From CAIQJJ01 sp049325275 (GTDB lineage: Bacteria; Chloroflexota; Anaerolineae; Anaerolineales; UBA4823), in assembly GCA_049325275.1 (NCBI GenBank), contig JBMOLU010000073.1, positions 1-64,000 of the forward strand: a stretch of 64,000 bases of DNA, given 5' to 3'. Position 1 is the first letter of the stretch; every line of letters begins with the position of its first letter. Below the pieces are notes generated by a model. It searched no databases and had not been told where the DNA came from. It was given only the letters and a program-made list of their open reading frames with translations. The position numbers were made by a program, and so were the translations under genes. This document shows positions 25,588-35,189 of this stretch, in pieces.

Positions 25588-27671
25588 GCGCCAAGATTTT
25601 CCTCAGGGGCCGCCGGTTGGGGGGGCTGTGCTGTAAGCTCCTCGGCCGGCGCTTCGGCCGGCGGTGGAGGCGGCAGCTTCGTCAGAACAGCCACACCATA
25701 AGGCGGCTGAACGGTTTCGATGGGCACCTGCAAGCCGCTCAAGTGTTCGACGGCCGGCCAGGGCAGGGTAACCGTCTGCGGCTGCGGTGTGTGGTTGATT
25801 ACGATGACGACTTCCTCCCCGGCAGGGTTGACCAGCGTTCGCATTTCGACGCCGACCGGTGTAACCGGCGCCTTGAGCGAGGCGACGGACAGAATGCGTT
25901 CGAAGAGTTTCTGTTGCGCAGTATCATCCAGGTTGGTGCCCATGTAATAAATCATCCCCGTGCCGTAGGCGCTGGCAGCAATGGCGATCTGCCCATCAAG
26001 CCAACCGTTCGACGGCCCATATTTCGCCAGCACCGAGGTATTGACGTTTGGCAGCTTGATGCGCAAACGCTCGGCCCAGATACGGCTGTGGCCTTCGAAC
26101 CAGTTAGCTTTGACCGGCACCGTTTCATTCAACGCATAGTACTCTTCCACTTCCACGCCGGTCAACTCGGTCAGGATTCCCGGCTGGCGATTGGGCTGCA
26201 AAGCGTTGTAACGATCTTTGATTCCGCAGCGCGCCGTAAACACCAGGCAGCCACCACAGGTGAGAAAGTCGCGCAGCACGTTGAGAAGCTGCTCGTCCAC
26301 CACGGCCAGGGCAGGCAGAATTACCAGTTTATAGCGGTTCAACTGGCGGGCATCGACCAGCGTTTCTGCACCGATGACATCCACAGGCAGATTACGCGCT
26401 GCCAGCGGGCGATAGAAGCTATTGAAATACGCCACGTAGTCGAAATCTTTATGGTGCGGCTGCCACTGCAACGACCAGCGGCTTTCGTAAGAGTTGAGCA
26501 TAGCGATGCGCGTGCGAGCCGGTTTTGCACCGGCAACCAGCTCAGAAAGCGCCGCAAACTCCTTGCCGATCTGCTGGGCCTCCTGGTAAAACGGGCGTGG
26601 CTGCCCCGAATGATCGATGAGCGATCCGTGATACTGCTCTTGCCCACCGGGCGCCGGGCGCCACTGCCAGTACAGGAATCCCTCGGCGCCGTGGGCGACC
26701 GCCTGCCAGGCCATCGCACGCGCCTCCCACTTGTACAGCGCATTGTTGATCGGCGACCAGTTGACCGTACCCGGCTGGGTCTCCATGATCCAGAAGTTCT
26801 TGTTCTTGAAGCCACGCACCATATCGTGATAGGCTCCTAAGAAAGTGTAATCGTGGTGACCCGTACCCACGTAAGCATCCCAGGAAGCGATGTCGATGTC
26901 CTTGGAAAATGCATAGTGATCGAAGCCGTCGAACCAACCCATAAAGTTGTGGGTAACCCACACGCCTTCAGGGATGTACCGGCGCAGAACATCGACCTGC
27001 ACGCGCTGAAAATCGGTATTGACCTTGGTGATGAAGCGCATCCACTCGAGCATTAACCCGGGGTTGTGTGGGCCGATCGGGATGGGAATCTGCTCCCAGG
27101 CTGAATACGTTTGGCTCCAGTACGCCGTAGACCAGCGCTGGTTGAGATTGTCGAGTGTTTCGTAGCGCTGCTGCAGGAATTCCTGAAACAAGCGGTGGCA
27201 GCGCTCGCAGTAACAGACGCGTCCGAGTTCGTTGTCGGTCTGCCAACCGATCACGCTTGGCTCGGAACCGAAGCGCTCTGCCATTGCTGTGACGATCCGC
27301 CGCGAGGCCTCGATGACATCCGGTGATGTCGGGCAGTAGTGACAGCGGTTGCCGTGCTGAACACGGCGGCCGTGCGAATCGACGGCCAGCGTATCAGGGT
27401 TGGCGTAGGTCAACCAGGCCGGCGGGGCCGCCGTCGGTGTGCCCAGCACAGAAACGATTTCATTCTCGGCGAAGAGCTGCACCGCCCGCGCCAGCCAGTC
27501 GAGTTGGATATTGCCGGCCGAGGGTTCCATCATCGACCAGGCAAACTCGCCCATGCGCACGACGGTAAAGTAAGCCTCTTTCATCAGGCGGACGTCTTCG
27601 GGCCAGCGTTCTTCAGGCCAGTGTTCGGGATAGTAGGCAGCGCCAAAGTGGATTCGGGGAAAAGAAGGCAT
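25584..27671 (-). CDS. GH42 beta-galactosidase
   Basis: 695 residues. The N-terminus HFGAAYYPEHWPEERWPEDV is a hallmark of GH42. The acid/base Glu is in QTDNELG near residue 149 and the nucleophile Glu in IMETQPG near 295. A second Cys-rich Zn cluster (CYCERCHRLF) is also typical. The C-terminus has the A4-beta-trimerisation domain, then a low-complexity PPPPPAEAP tail that is probably disordered. It has no signal peptide. It is the first gene of the operon and probably releases galactose from pectin-derived galacto-oligosaccharides. Confidence 0.92.
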   Translation of the reverse strand: MPSFPRIHFGAAYYPEHWPEERWPEDVRLMKEAYFTVVRMGEFAWSMMEPSAGNIQLDWLARAVQLFAENEIVSVLGTPTAAPPAWLTYANPDTLAVDSHGRRVQHGNRCHYCPTSPDVIEASRRIVTAMAERFGSEPSVIGWQTDNELGRVCYCERCHRLFQEFLQQRYETLDNLNQRWSTAYWSQTYSAWEQIPIPIGPHNPGLMLEWMRFITKVNTDFQRVQVDVLRRYIPEGVWVTHNFMGWFDGFDHYAFSKDIDIASWDAYVGTGHHDYTFLGAYHDMVRGFKNKNFWIMETQPGTVNWSPINNALYKWEARAMAWQAVAHGAEGFLYWQWRPAPGGQEQYHGSLIDHSGQPRPFYQEAQQIGKEFAALSELVAGAKPARTRIAMLNSYESRWSLQWQPHHKDFDYVAYFNSFYRPLAARNLPVDVIGAETLVDARQLNRYKLVILPALAVVDEQLLNVLRDFLTCGGCLVFTARCGIKDRYNALQPNRQPGILTELTGVEVEEYYALNETVPVKANWFEGHSRIWAERLRIKLPNVNTSVLAKYGPSNGWLDGQIAIAASAYGTGMIYYMGTNLDDTAQQKLFERILSVASLKAPVTPVGVEMRTLVNPAGEEVVIVINHTPQPQTVTLPWPAVEHLSGLQVPIETVQPPYGVAVLTKLPPPPPAEAPAEELTAQPPQPAAPEENLGA

Positions 27672-27868
27672 AAGGAAATAAGCGTTGTGAAATAAAATGC
27701 GCGGTATGGTGAATAGATTTTACTCTGAAATCCGGGTTTGAACCGGCCAATCAGCGTGTAACGAAAAACTGTCGGGCATCATCGAGGGCGAACACACGAG
27801 TTCACCCTTACCGTCACTTTTGCGCGAGATCCGGCCATCAAGAAGCAACGCAAATCGGATAATTCGTG

Positions 27869-27874
27869 TATACT
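27869..27874 (+). promoter_or_regulatory. -10 box before the small Cys-protein/pirin pair
   Basis: TATACT lies 41 nt before the start codon at 27916, within TTCGTGTATACT. A similar TTCGTGTACAAT occurs at 18423-18434 before the histidine kinase gene. No good -35 is seen in either. Confidence 0.35.
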
Positions 27875-27915
27875 TAGGTAACTTTACAAGCACCATCCTT
27901 TTTCATGAGGCCCAC

Positions 27916-28110
27916 ATGTCCAACCCGACCCCTTCCTGTCTGGTTTGCCAGCAAACCAACGCCACACTCCCCCTGATCCCGCTCGTATACGGCGACGAAC
28001 ACTACTACATTTGTCCTTCACACCTCCCTATTTTGATCCACCAACCACAACGCCTGGTGGGGATGCTGCCGGGGTCCGAGAATCTCGAAGCCCATGAGCA
28101 CGACCACTAG
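27916..28110 (+). CDS. Small Cys-rich protein, function unknown
   Basis: 64 residues starting MSNPTPSCLVCQQTN and containing YYICPSHLP, so CxxC plus CxxH could bind one metal ion as a small zinc-ribbon-like unit. The His-rich end is EAHEHDH. I do not recognise the family. Its 3' end overlaps the pirin gene by 17 nt in another frame, which suggests co-expression. Confidence 0.6.
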   Translation: MSNPTPSCLVCQQTNATLPLIPLVYGDEHYYICPSHLPILIHQPQRLVGMLPGSENLEAHEHDH

Positions 28111-28984
28111 CCTGAAACCCTGTAAGCTCAAGCGAGTCATCGAACCGCAGCACGTCCTGGAAGGAGCGGGGGTTTTACTACGTCGTTCGTTTGGCCCCAA
28201 CCGGGCTAACCTTTTCGATCCTTTTTTGCTGTTCGATCACTTCGCCTTCAACGATCCGAACGAAGGCCCGCTGCGCGGCTTTCCAACCCACCCACATCGC
28301 GGCATCGAAACCGTTACCTACATGCTTGAAGGCAATGTACGTCACCGCGATAGCATCGGTAACACGGGGCTGATTGGCCCGGGCGATGTGCAATGGATGA
28401 CCAGCGGACGCGGGATTTTGCACGAGGAAATGCCGGCACGCAGCCCTGAAGGCCGCGTGCTGGGTTTCCAACTTTGGGTCAATCTGCCGGCCGCCAGGAA
28501 AATGAGCCGGCCGGGTTACCAGGAAGTCAAGGCGAACGATATTCCGGTTATCGAAGCCGAGGGCGCACGCGTCCGCCTGGTCGCCGGCGAATACCGGGGC
28601 CACCACGGCCCCGTCACCGGAATCGCCGCCCGGCCGCTTTATATGGATGTTACCCTGGAACCCGGCGCGACGTTTCGCCAGCCGGTCGTTTCAGGGCACT
28701 CGCCGATCACCTATCTCTTCGAGGGAGAAGCATGGTTCGGGCCGGAAGATCAGGGGGGCGACTTTCTACATGCCCTGAAAATGCTCATCTTCGAGCCGGG
28801 TGACTTTCTCTGTGTACAGGCCCGTAAGAGTTCCGGGGTTCGGTTTATGCTCATGGCCGGCGCACCTTTCAAAGAGCCGATTTTTCCCTACGGCCCCTTT
28901 GTGATGAACACGCAGGCCGAAATCGAGCAGGCCTTGCACGAACTGCGCAACGGCACCTTTGTACAGAATTCACCGGCCAGATAG
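28094..28984 (+). CDS. Pirin-family protein
   Basis: 296 residues, bicupin. The metal site follows the pirin pattern: THPHRGIETVTYMLEG for two His, then SGRGILHEEMP for the third His and the Glu. The C-terminal cupin has GHSPITYLFEGEAWF. Pirins are cytosolic iron proteins, some with quercetinase activity, others regulators. The stop codon TAG at 28982-28984 is also the first three bases of repeat R1c. Confidence 0.9.
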   Translation: MSTTTSLKPCKLKRVIEPQHVLEGAGVLLRRSFGPNRANLFDPFLLFDHFAFNDPNEGPLRGFPTHPHRGIETVTYMLEGNVRHRDSIGNTGLIGPGDVQWMTSGRGILHEEMPARSPEGRVLGFQLWVNLPAARKMSRPGYQEVKANDIPVIEAEGARVRLVAGEYRGHHGPVTGIAARPLYMDVTLEPGATFRQPVVSGHSPITYLFEGEAWFGPEDQGGDFLHALKMLIFEPGDFLCVQARKSSGVRFMLMAGAPFKEPIFPYGPFVMNTQAEIEQALHELRNGTFVQNSPAR

Positions 28985-29143
28985 GGCCTAACCCAGACAC
29001 GCTGTGCAGAAGAAGCGCAGAATTAAGAGCAGGGTTAGGGCCGTGCCGTTTTGTGCGGGTTAGGGCCTAACCCAGACACGCTGTGCAGAAGAAGCGCAGA
29101 ATTAAGAGCAGGGTTAGGGCCGTGCCGTTTTGTGCGGGTTAGG
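28982..29143 (+). repeat. Dispersed intergenic repeat R1, copies c1 and c2 in tandem
   Basis: Two copies with a period of 79 bp, starting at 28982 and 29061 and identical where I compared them. Each reads TAGGGCCTAACCC, CAGAAGAAGCGCAG, AATTAAGAGCAGGGTTAG and GGGCCGTGCCGTTTTGTGC. The end of each unit is GGGTTAGG. Each can fold: GGCCTAACCC against GGGTTAGGGCC with an inner CTGTGC/GCGCAG stem. They fill the gap between the convergent pirin and ABC-exporter genes. Confidence 0.85.
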
Positions 29144-29166
29144 TGTCACAGAACAGGTTCCAGCAG

Positions 29167-30999
29167 CTATTGGATCTCTCCTGCCCACAGGCGCCGCATC
29201 TCTTCGCTATGGGCAAGCAAGTCATCGAGCTTGCCCTCTGCCTCGACATGCCCATCTTTGAGCACGAGGATGTGATCGGCCCGGCGCAGTGCAGCGCGAC
29301 GATGCGAGACGGCCAGGATGGTCGCCGGCCGGGATGCCGAGGAAGGCCCAGACCCATTGCCCACCACGCCCAGGCGATCCCACAAAATCCGCTCGGTCTC
29401 CACGTCGAGAGCGCTGGAAAGGTCGTCGAACACCAAAAGCTCGGGGTCGCGGACGAACATACGCGCCGCCGCCGTGCGCTGAATCTGGCCGCCGGAGAGT
29501 TTAACGCCTTTTGGGCCGACTTTCGTCGCCAGGCCATCTTCGAAGGCTGACAAGTCCCCTTCCATCACGGCACAACGCACGGCATGGAAGATGTCGTCGT
29601 CGCTTTTGTCGAGACCCATGAGGATATTATCGCGCAGGGTATCGCTAAACAGGCGCGGCACCTGGCTGGTATAAGCGCAGCGTGGTGGCACGAAAAACTC
29701 ACCGGGCTTCTCGACGGGTTCACCGTTCCAGCAGATTTCGCCGCCGTCCATCGGCAGCAGCCCAAGCAGCACACGCACCAGGGTGGTTTTTCCCGAGCCG
29801 ATGCGCCCCGTAATTACCGTAAACGAACCGCGCGCCACCTCCAAGCTGACGTTTTCGATACCCCTTTCCGAACCTGGAAAGCGGTAACTGAGGTTGTAAG
29901 CCACCAGGCGATCGAGCCGGTCGCGCGCGCATTTTTGGGGATAGATCACTGCCGGGAACTTGCCGTCCATGTACACGGGACTGAATTCGACCAGCGCATT
30001 CGGCGGCGCACCTTCCATCAGGCGCTGCATACGCTCGACAGAGATGCCGATCTGGCGGTAGCGGGCGATCAGCAGGCCCGAAAAGGCGGTCAGGTCGGCG
30101 ATGAACTCCAGGTAATAGACGAACAGGGCAAAATCTCCCACGGTAAAGCGCCCGGCCTGCATGGCCTGGCCTGCCAGAATCAGAATCACACCCGTGCCCA
30201 GGTTAGCTGCGTTGTGAAAGATGGCATTGAGAATCTCGTTGAACAAGCGGTCGCGCAGGGCCAACGTGCGCCGTTCGTCGTTGAGTTCGTTGAAACGCCG
30301 GATGACACCGTCTTCGGCAGTCCCCACCTTGATCGCCTGCACCGCGCCGAAGAACTCACCGATGAAACCGGTGATAATGCCGGTGGCGCGGCTGCTGGCG
30401 CGGCGGTATTCGTCGATCCGGCGGGTCGAAGCCGCTGCGATCACCCCGACGACGAGGAACGGCAGCAAGGCCAACCCGGTATAAGTCGGGCTGATGCGCA
30501 GCATCACGATCAGGGCAATGGCGCAAAAAGCCACCGAGCCCATCAGGTCGTTCATCCACAAGGCAAAAAGCGGGATTTCGAACACATCGCCGCGGAAGCG
30601 GCTGATGGCCTCACCGGGCGAATCGGGTAAAGCCGAGGCGCCGGGGCGGCGCAAGATATGGCGCAGCAGGTTCTTCCGTAAGAGCGTCATCGTGTTCATA
30701 AAAAAAGGCGTGTTGGTCACGACGAGGCCATAGATACCTAAAACGCCGCCGGTTTCGGCAGCAAAGAGCAAGGCGATCAACGTCCACAAGTTCAGGCCGA
30801 TTTGTGCGTCACCACTGAGGATATTGAAGAACTCGCGCAAGGCCAACCCCGGGAGCTGGTAGAACAACATCAGGCAAATCATAGCAAACCAGTTGGCCAG
30901 CCACAGGTCGGGACGATATTGGATCGTCTTCAAAATGGCTTTCCAGGCCGGCAGCGTGCGTTTGGTTTCCGGCGCTTTGGCCGAGTAAGCAGCGTTCAT
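29167..30999 (-). CDS. ABC exporter half-transporter, subunit with non-canonical Walker B
   Basis: 610 residues. Residues about 1-330 form a six-helix ABC transmembrane domain; the rest is a nucleotide-binding domain with Walker A GRIGSGKTTL near 400, signature KLSGGQIQRTAAARM and Walker B LLVFDDLSSALD, where the catalytic Glu is Asp. It overlaps the upstream half-transporter by ATGA. The intact signature here complements the intact Walker B Glu of the partner, as in heterodimeric exporters with one active ATP site. The substrate is unknown. Confidence 0.88.
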   Translation of the reverse strand: MNAAYSAKAPETKRTLPAWKAILKTIQYRPDLWLANWFAMICLMLFYQLPGLALREFFNILSGDAQIGLNLWTLIALLFAAETGGVLGIYGLVVTNTPFFMNTMTLLRKNLLRHILRRPGASALPDSPGEAISRFRGDVFEIPLFALWMNDLMGSVAFCAIALIVMLRISPTYTGLALLPFLVVGVIAAASTRRIDEYRRASSRATGIITGFIGEFFGAVQAIKVGTAEDGVIRRFNELNDERRTLALRDRLFNEILNAIFHNAANLGTGVILILAGQAMQAGRFTVGDFALFVYYLEFIADLTAFSGLLIARYRQIGISVERMQRLMEGAPPNALVEFSPVYMDGKFPAVIYPQKCARDRLDRLVAYNLSYRFPGSERGIENVSLEVARGSFTVITGRIGSGKTTLVRVLLGLLPMDGGEICWNGEPVEKPGEFFVPPRCAYTSQVPRLFSDTLRDNILMGLDKSDDDIFHAVRCAVMEGDLSAFEDGLATKVGPKGVKLSGGQIQRTAAARMFVRDPELLVFDDLSSALDVETERILWDRLGVVGNGSGPSSASRPATILAVSHRRAALRRADHILVLKDGHVEAEGKLDDLLAHSEEMRRLWAGEIQ

Positions 31000-32738
31000 G
31001 CCAGGACCTCCTCCAGGCCGGTCTTGAGCAGGCCGTGAAAATGTGAGTTTGGGTCAGCCGCCAGTTGCTGGCGGTTGCCGTATTCGAGAATGCTGCCCCT
31101 TTCGAGGATCATGATCTCATTCGTGCGGTGAATCGTCCCCAGGCGATGGGCAATGATGATGGCCGTGCGGTTTTGCAGCAGCCGGTCGATGGCCTGTTCG
31201 ATCAACTGCTCGGTAACCGGATCGAGCCGTGAAGAGGCTTCGTCGAGGATTACCAGGCCCGGGTCCCGCAAAAAGACACGTGTAAAAGCCAGCAGCTGCG
31301 CCTCACCTGCCGAAAGGCTGCGCCCACCGGTTTCGAGCTTCGTATCCAGGCCGCTGGGCAGGCCCTTCAACCAGGTGTCCAACCCTAACGCAGCGATCAC
31401 CGTTAAAATGCGCTCGTCGGAGATGGAACGATCGAAAAACGTGATATTGTCGCGTACGCTGGCTTGAAAAAGCTGCACATCTTGCGTGACCAGCGCCACA
31501 CGCCGGCGCACCGCCTGCAAGCGCGGCATGGTCAGCGGCACCCCCCCCAGCGCGATCTGGCCGTGGGTAGGATCGTAAAGCCGGAAAACCAGGCGGGCCA
31601 GGGTGGTTTTTCCCGAGCCGGTGCGCCCCAGCAGGCCCAGCACGGCGCCGGGTTGCAGATTCATCGTGATGCCCTCCAGGACGGTGTCTTCACGGTAGGC
31701 AAAGGACACGTCGTCGAAAGACAGTGACAGTGGCCCGGCAGGGATCGGCTCGCCAGGACCGTCCACAATTTTTGCTTCGATGCTGCGCAGTTCGCGCAGG
31801 CGTTCGGTAGCCGCACCGATGTTTTGCAGGTTTTCCACCTGCTGCGTCAGTTCGCGAATCGGGCGGCGCAGCAGGTTGGTGTAGGTGACGATCAGGTAGG
31901 CAGTGCCCAGGGTGATCAGCCCACCACTAAAAAGAGAATACCCGGCAAACAACGACATCGCCACGCCCACCGTCATCATCAAACCGGCCGTGGCGCGCAC
32001 GATCACGAAGCGCCGCTGTGCCTTCATCCAATGGCCATAAATGATCATCGATAACTTATAGATGCCCAGCAGCACAAACTCCACGGCCCCGCTTGCACGG
32101 ATGTCTTCCGTTCCGGCCAGGCGTTCTTCCAGATAACCGAACAAGTCGGCCAGCGCTTCACGGAATTTCTTCTGATGTGGGATCGCCAGGCCGCGTACGG
32201 CGTTCAAGGCCGCCAATGTGACGGCAGAAAAGGCGGTAAAAGCCAGCCCGACGCGCCAATCTTCCAGCAGCAAGGCGATCAGGATGCCGAAAAGCAGGAT
32301 GATATTGCCCAAGACGCGGATAACCAACTGCGAGAAAAAGTTTGAAAGCTCGGCCACGTCACCATCGATGCGCTCGATCAGTTCGCCCGGGCTGACGTTA
32401 TTGTGGTAACTCATGTCCAGGTTGAGGCAATGATGCGCCATCTCGGCCCGCAAGGCATTGGTCGCCATCCAGGCCACGTTTTCACCGACGTAAGTTGCGC
32501 TGACACCGACCACCTGCTGGATCAACGAAATGCCGATAAAAGCCAGCGCCGTCCACGTCAGCACCCATGCTTCCACGCGGGTTTGCGTTGCGTCGATAAA
32601 GTAACGCATGATTTGGGGGTTGACCACCTGTAAGCCGATGCTGCTCAACAGGAGAACGGCCAACAGGGTAAAACGTGCGCGCTGCGGTTTGATATAACGC
32701 GCCAGAAGATCCCAATACTGCGAAAAGGGAATTTTCAC
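30996..32738 (-). CDS. ABC exporter half-transporter, subunit with degenerate signature
   Basis: 580 residues starting at GTG 32738, with GAGGGAG upstream. A six-helix transmembrane domain (residues about 20-310) is followed by a nucleotide-binding domain: Walker A GRTGSGKTTL near 376, degenerate signature SLSAGEAQLLAF and canonical Walker B LVILDEASSRLD. It forms a heterodimer with the product of the overlapping downstream gene. Confidence 0.88.
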   Translation of the reverse strand: MKIPFSQYWDLLARYIKPQRARFTLLAVLLLSSIGLQVVNPQIMRYFIDATQTRVEAWVLTWTALAFIGISLIQQVVGVSATYVGENVAWMATNALRAEMAHHCLNLDMSYHNNVSPGELIERIDGDVAELSNFFSQLVIRVLGNIILLFGILIALLLEDWRVGLAFTAFSAVTLAALNAVRGLAIPHQKKFREALADLFGYLEERLAGTEDIRASGAVEFVLLGIYKLSMIIYGHWMKAQRRFVIVRATAGLMMTVGVAMSLFAGYSLFSGGLITLGTAYLIVTYTNLLRRPIRELTQQVENLQNIGAATERLRELRSIEAKIVDGPGEPIPAGPLSLSFDDVSFAYREDTVLEGITMNLQPGAVLGLLGRTGSGKTTLARLVFRLYDPTHGQIALGGVPLTMPRLQAVRRRVALVTQDVQLFQASVRDNITFFDRSISDERILTVIAALGLDTWLKGLPSGLDTKLETGGRSLSAGEAQLLAFTRVFLRDPGLVILDEASSRLDPVTEQLIEQAIDRLLQNRTAIIIAHRLGTIHRTNEIMILERGSILEYGNRQQLAADPNSHFHGLLKTGLEEVLA

Positions 32739-32895
32739 GGTTGCTCCCTCTCACGATCATTCCATAGAAAAGTAACCGGGGGATGTTTTCTCATGCAGCA
32801 CTCCTTTTGATGGAAAAGAAAGAAGGTCGCTTACAAAAGCCAAGAACATCTTTCTATGATACTTCCAATGAATCTGTGACAACCGAAGAGTTCCC

Positions 32896-32922
32896 CGGCT
32901 TCGGGGCAGCCAGGATGGCCGC
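32896..32922. other. GC-rich hairpins after the sensor kinase gene
   Basis: Two overlapping hairpins, CCCCGGCTTCGGGG and GGGGCAGCC/GGCCGCCCC (one mismatch), lie within 45 nt of the sensor-kinase stop at 32938. They lack a U-tract. They may stop or stabilise that transcript. Confidence 0.35.
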
Positions 32923-32937
32923 CCCTCGGGAGTGACC

Positions 32938-35187
32938 TTACAAGGTAAAGAAGAACGTCGCCCCCACATCAGGCTCGGCCTCGGCCCAAATACGCCCGCC
33001 GTGGCGAGAAATAATCCGGTGCACCAAAGCCAATCCAACGCCCGTTCCGCCGAATTTACTCGTACTGTGCAGGCGCTGAAACACGCCGAAGAGCTTGCCG
33101 GCATACTGCATGTCGAAACCAACGCCGTTATCGCGGACAAAATAGGTGTTTCGACCGTACGCGTCAGGCTGGCAGCCCACTTCGATGCGGGCCGATTCTC
33201 GAAGGGCAGTAAACTTTATGGCGTTGGACAAGAGGTTGACCCACACCTGCAACAGCAGGCTCGCATCCCCCTGGCAAGGCGCCAACTCGCCAACTTCGAA
33301 GACAATCGGTCGATCGGCGCACTGGGTTTCAAGGATTTGCAGTGCCTGCTGCACCAACTGGTTTGGATTCACGGTTTGTTTTTTTAACGGCTGGCGGCTG
33401 AAACGCGAAAATTTTAACAAGTCATCGATCAAGCGGCCCATATGGAGCGCATTCTGTTGCACGAGATCGAGCAACCGCGCCGATTCGGAAGACAGTTCGC
33501 TGCGGTGATTTTCTTGAATGATTTGAGAATAGCCATTGATCGCCCGCAAGGGCGCGCGCAAATCGTGCGAAACCGAATAGCTGAAGGATTCGAGTTCATC
33601 ATTCGCCACCTGCAACTGTTTCGTGCGTTCAATCACCCGCTGTTCCAACTCGGCGTTCAGCAAGCGAATTTGCTCCTCGGCCTCTTTACGCTCGGTGATA
33701 TCACGAACGATGCTTTGAATGTGCAGCGGGTCGCCGTCGGCATCACGCACCAGGACCATACTGACTTCTACGAACACATAGGTGCCGTCTTTGCACCGCA
33801 TCGTACGCTCGTACACCGGCAACTGCGCCCCCTTCTGAACCGCATACAACTTTTTCCGGCTGTCTTCATATTCCTGCGGTAGCACAACCTGTGATGGGTT
33901 CATACCGATCATCTCAGCAACCGAGTAACCCAGCATTTCTGCCGCCCGGCGGTTCACCATCAAGTAAACCCCTTCCAGGTCCATAATAAAAACGGCATCA
34001 TTGCTGCTTTCGAACAAGGCCCGGTAACGCTGTTCGACCTTCTGCAGAGCATCAAACGAAGCACGCAACTCCGCCGCCATGTCATTGAACGTGCCTGCCA
34101 ACTCGCCTAATTCGTCGCCGCTTTCGACAGGCGCAGAAACATTCAAGTTGCCAGCGCGCATTTGCCCGGCCGCCTTCGTTAAGCGAATCACGTTCTGGGT
34201 AATGCTTTTGTTCAGCACATAAGCAATCGAATTCATCAACAGCAGGCTGACAACCGTAATGGCAACCAGGGCCACAGTCGCCAGGCGGTTTGTTTGCACC
34301 ACCTGCTCTTGCGCCCGCAGCACTTCAGCTTCGGCAAGAACGATTAAGTCCGCCGAAATCGGATCGACCGACTGAGCCTGAAGTTCAAAGTCACGCGACT
34401 TAGCGCGAATGGCAATGTCCTGCTCGACCACGGCATTGGCCAACAGAGAATAGGCCGTCAAGTTCTCGAGCAACCGCTCTTTCAGGTCGTCTGGCAAAGC
34501 AGCCGATACTTCAATCTCGTACATCAAGGTCGCCGCAAGGTTGTAAGTAGACTGGATGTAAGAACGCCTGCTCGTGATGAGATAATCTTTTTCGTTTAGC
34601 TGCATGACAGCATAGACCTTCTGCCACGCATCCACACCGCTTCGCGCCAGGTCCACCTGCAAAGCGCCCGAAACCTTCGAAAGCCTCGCCAACAAGCCCG
34701 TTTCGTCATCGGCCAAAACAGTCATCAGGTTGACACTCTCGTTCAAGGTTTCGGCATAGCGTTCCACAGAAGACAGGTACAAATTCAGATCAATATCGCT
34801 ATCCTGCAAAGCATCGCTAACGTCAGAACTGGCAATCAGCGTTTTCAACTCCTCGCTTTTACCCTTTACAGAATCGAGTTGCACCAAAGCCTCGGTAACG
34901 TAGATGGTATGCGCTTGCGAAAAACCGATTTCCGGGTAGCGCAAGAAAAAATCTCTTTGCAGGCGGCGCGCCTTCTCAAGCCCGCCGGACATTTCCAAAA
35001 CCAGGCGCTGAATTTGCATGCTGGAGAGGATAGCGCTTTCGGTTCTGCGGCGGACTGCGTTCAACAGGACGTAGTTACTCAACATCAGCAGTATCACAAA
35101 CAGCAGCAAAAAGGTGAATATGGATGTAAACTTTGCCGTGATGCTCTGCCGCTGCCAAGACCTTGCAAGAAAGGAAAACATCTTCAT
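32938..35187 (-). CDS. HAMP-PAS sensor histidine kinase coupled to a binding-protein gene
   Basis: 749 residues. One membrane span near residues 15-37 is followed by an extracytoplasmic helical domain of about 260 residues. A second span (ATVALVAITVVSLLLMNSIA, near 297-320) leads to a HAMP segment, a PAS domain (FESSNDAVFIMDLEGVYLM), HisKA FSYSVSHDLRAPLRAINGY with His near 538, and HATPase VRDNGVGFDMQYAGKLF. ATG 35187 is chosen because it starts 2 nt after the stop of the substrate-binding lipoprotein gene and gives a proper Lys-containing N-terminus. The binding protein may deliver the signal. No receiver-domain gene is nearby. Confidence 0.88.
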   Translation of the reverse strand: MKMFSFLARSWQRQSITAKFTSIFTFLLLFVILLMLSNYVLLNAVRRRTESAILSSMQIQRLVLEMSGGLEKARRLQRDFFLRYPEIGFSQAHTIYVTEALVQLDSVKGKSEELKTLIASSDVSDALQDSDIDLNLYLSSVERYAETLNESVNLMTVLADDETGLLARLSKVSGALQVDLARSGVDAWQKVYAVMQLNEKDYLITSRRSYIQSTYNLAATLMYEIEVSAALPDDLKERLLENLTAYSLLANAVVEQDIAIRAKSRDFELQAQSVDPISADLIVLAEAEVLRAQEQVVQTNRLATVALVAITVVSLLLMNSIAYVLNKSITQNVIRLTKAAGQMRAGNLNVSAPVESGDELGELAGTFNDMAAELRASFDALQKVEQRYRALFESSNDAVFIMDLEGVYLMVNRRAAEMLGYSVAEMIGMNPSQVVLPQEYEDSRKKLYAVQKGAQLPVYERTMRCKDGTYVFVEVSMVLVRDADGDPLHIQSIVRDITERKEAEEQIRLLNAELEQRVIERTKQLQVANDELESFSYSVSHDLRAPLRAINGYSQIIQENHRSELSSESARLLDLVQQNALHMGRLIDDLLKFSRFSRQPLKKQTVNPNQLVQQALQILETQCADRPIVFEVGELAPCQGDASLLLQVWVNLLSNAIKFTALRESARIEVGCQPDAYGRNTYFVRDNGVGFDMQYAGKLFGVFQRLHSTSKFGGTGVGLALVHRIISRHGGRIWAEAEPDVGATFFFTL

Positions 35188-35189
35188 TT

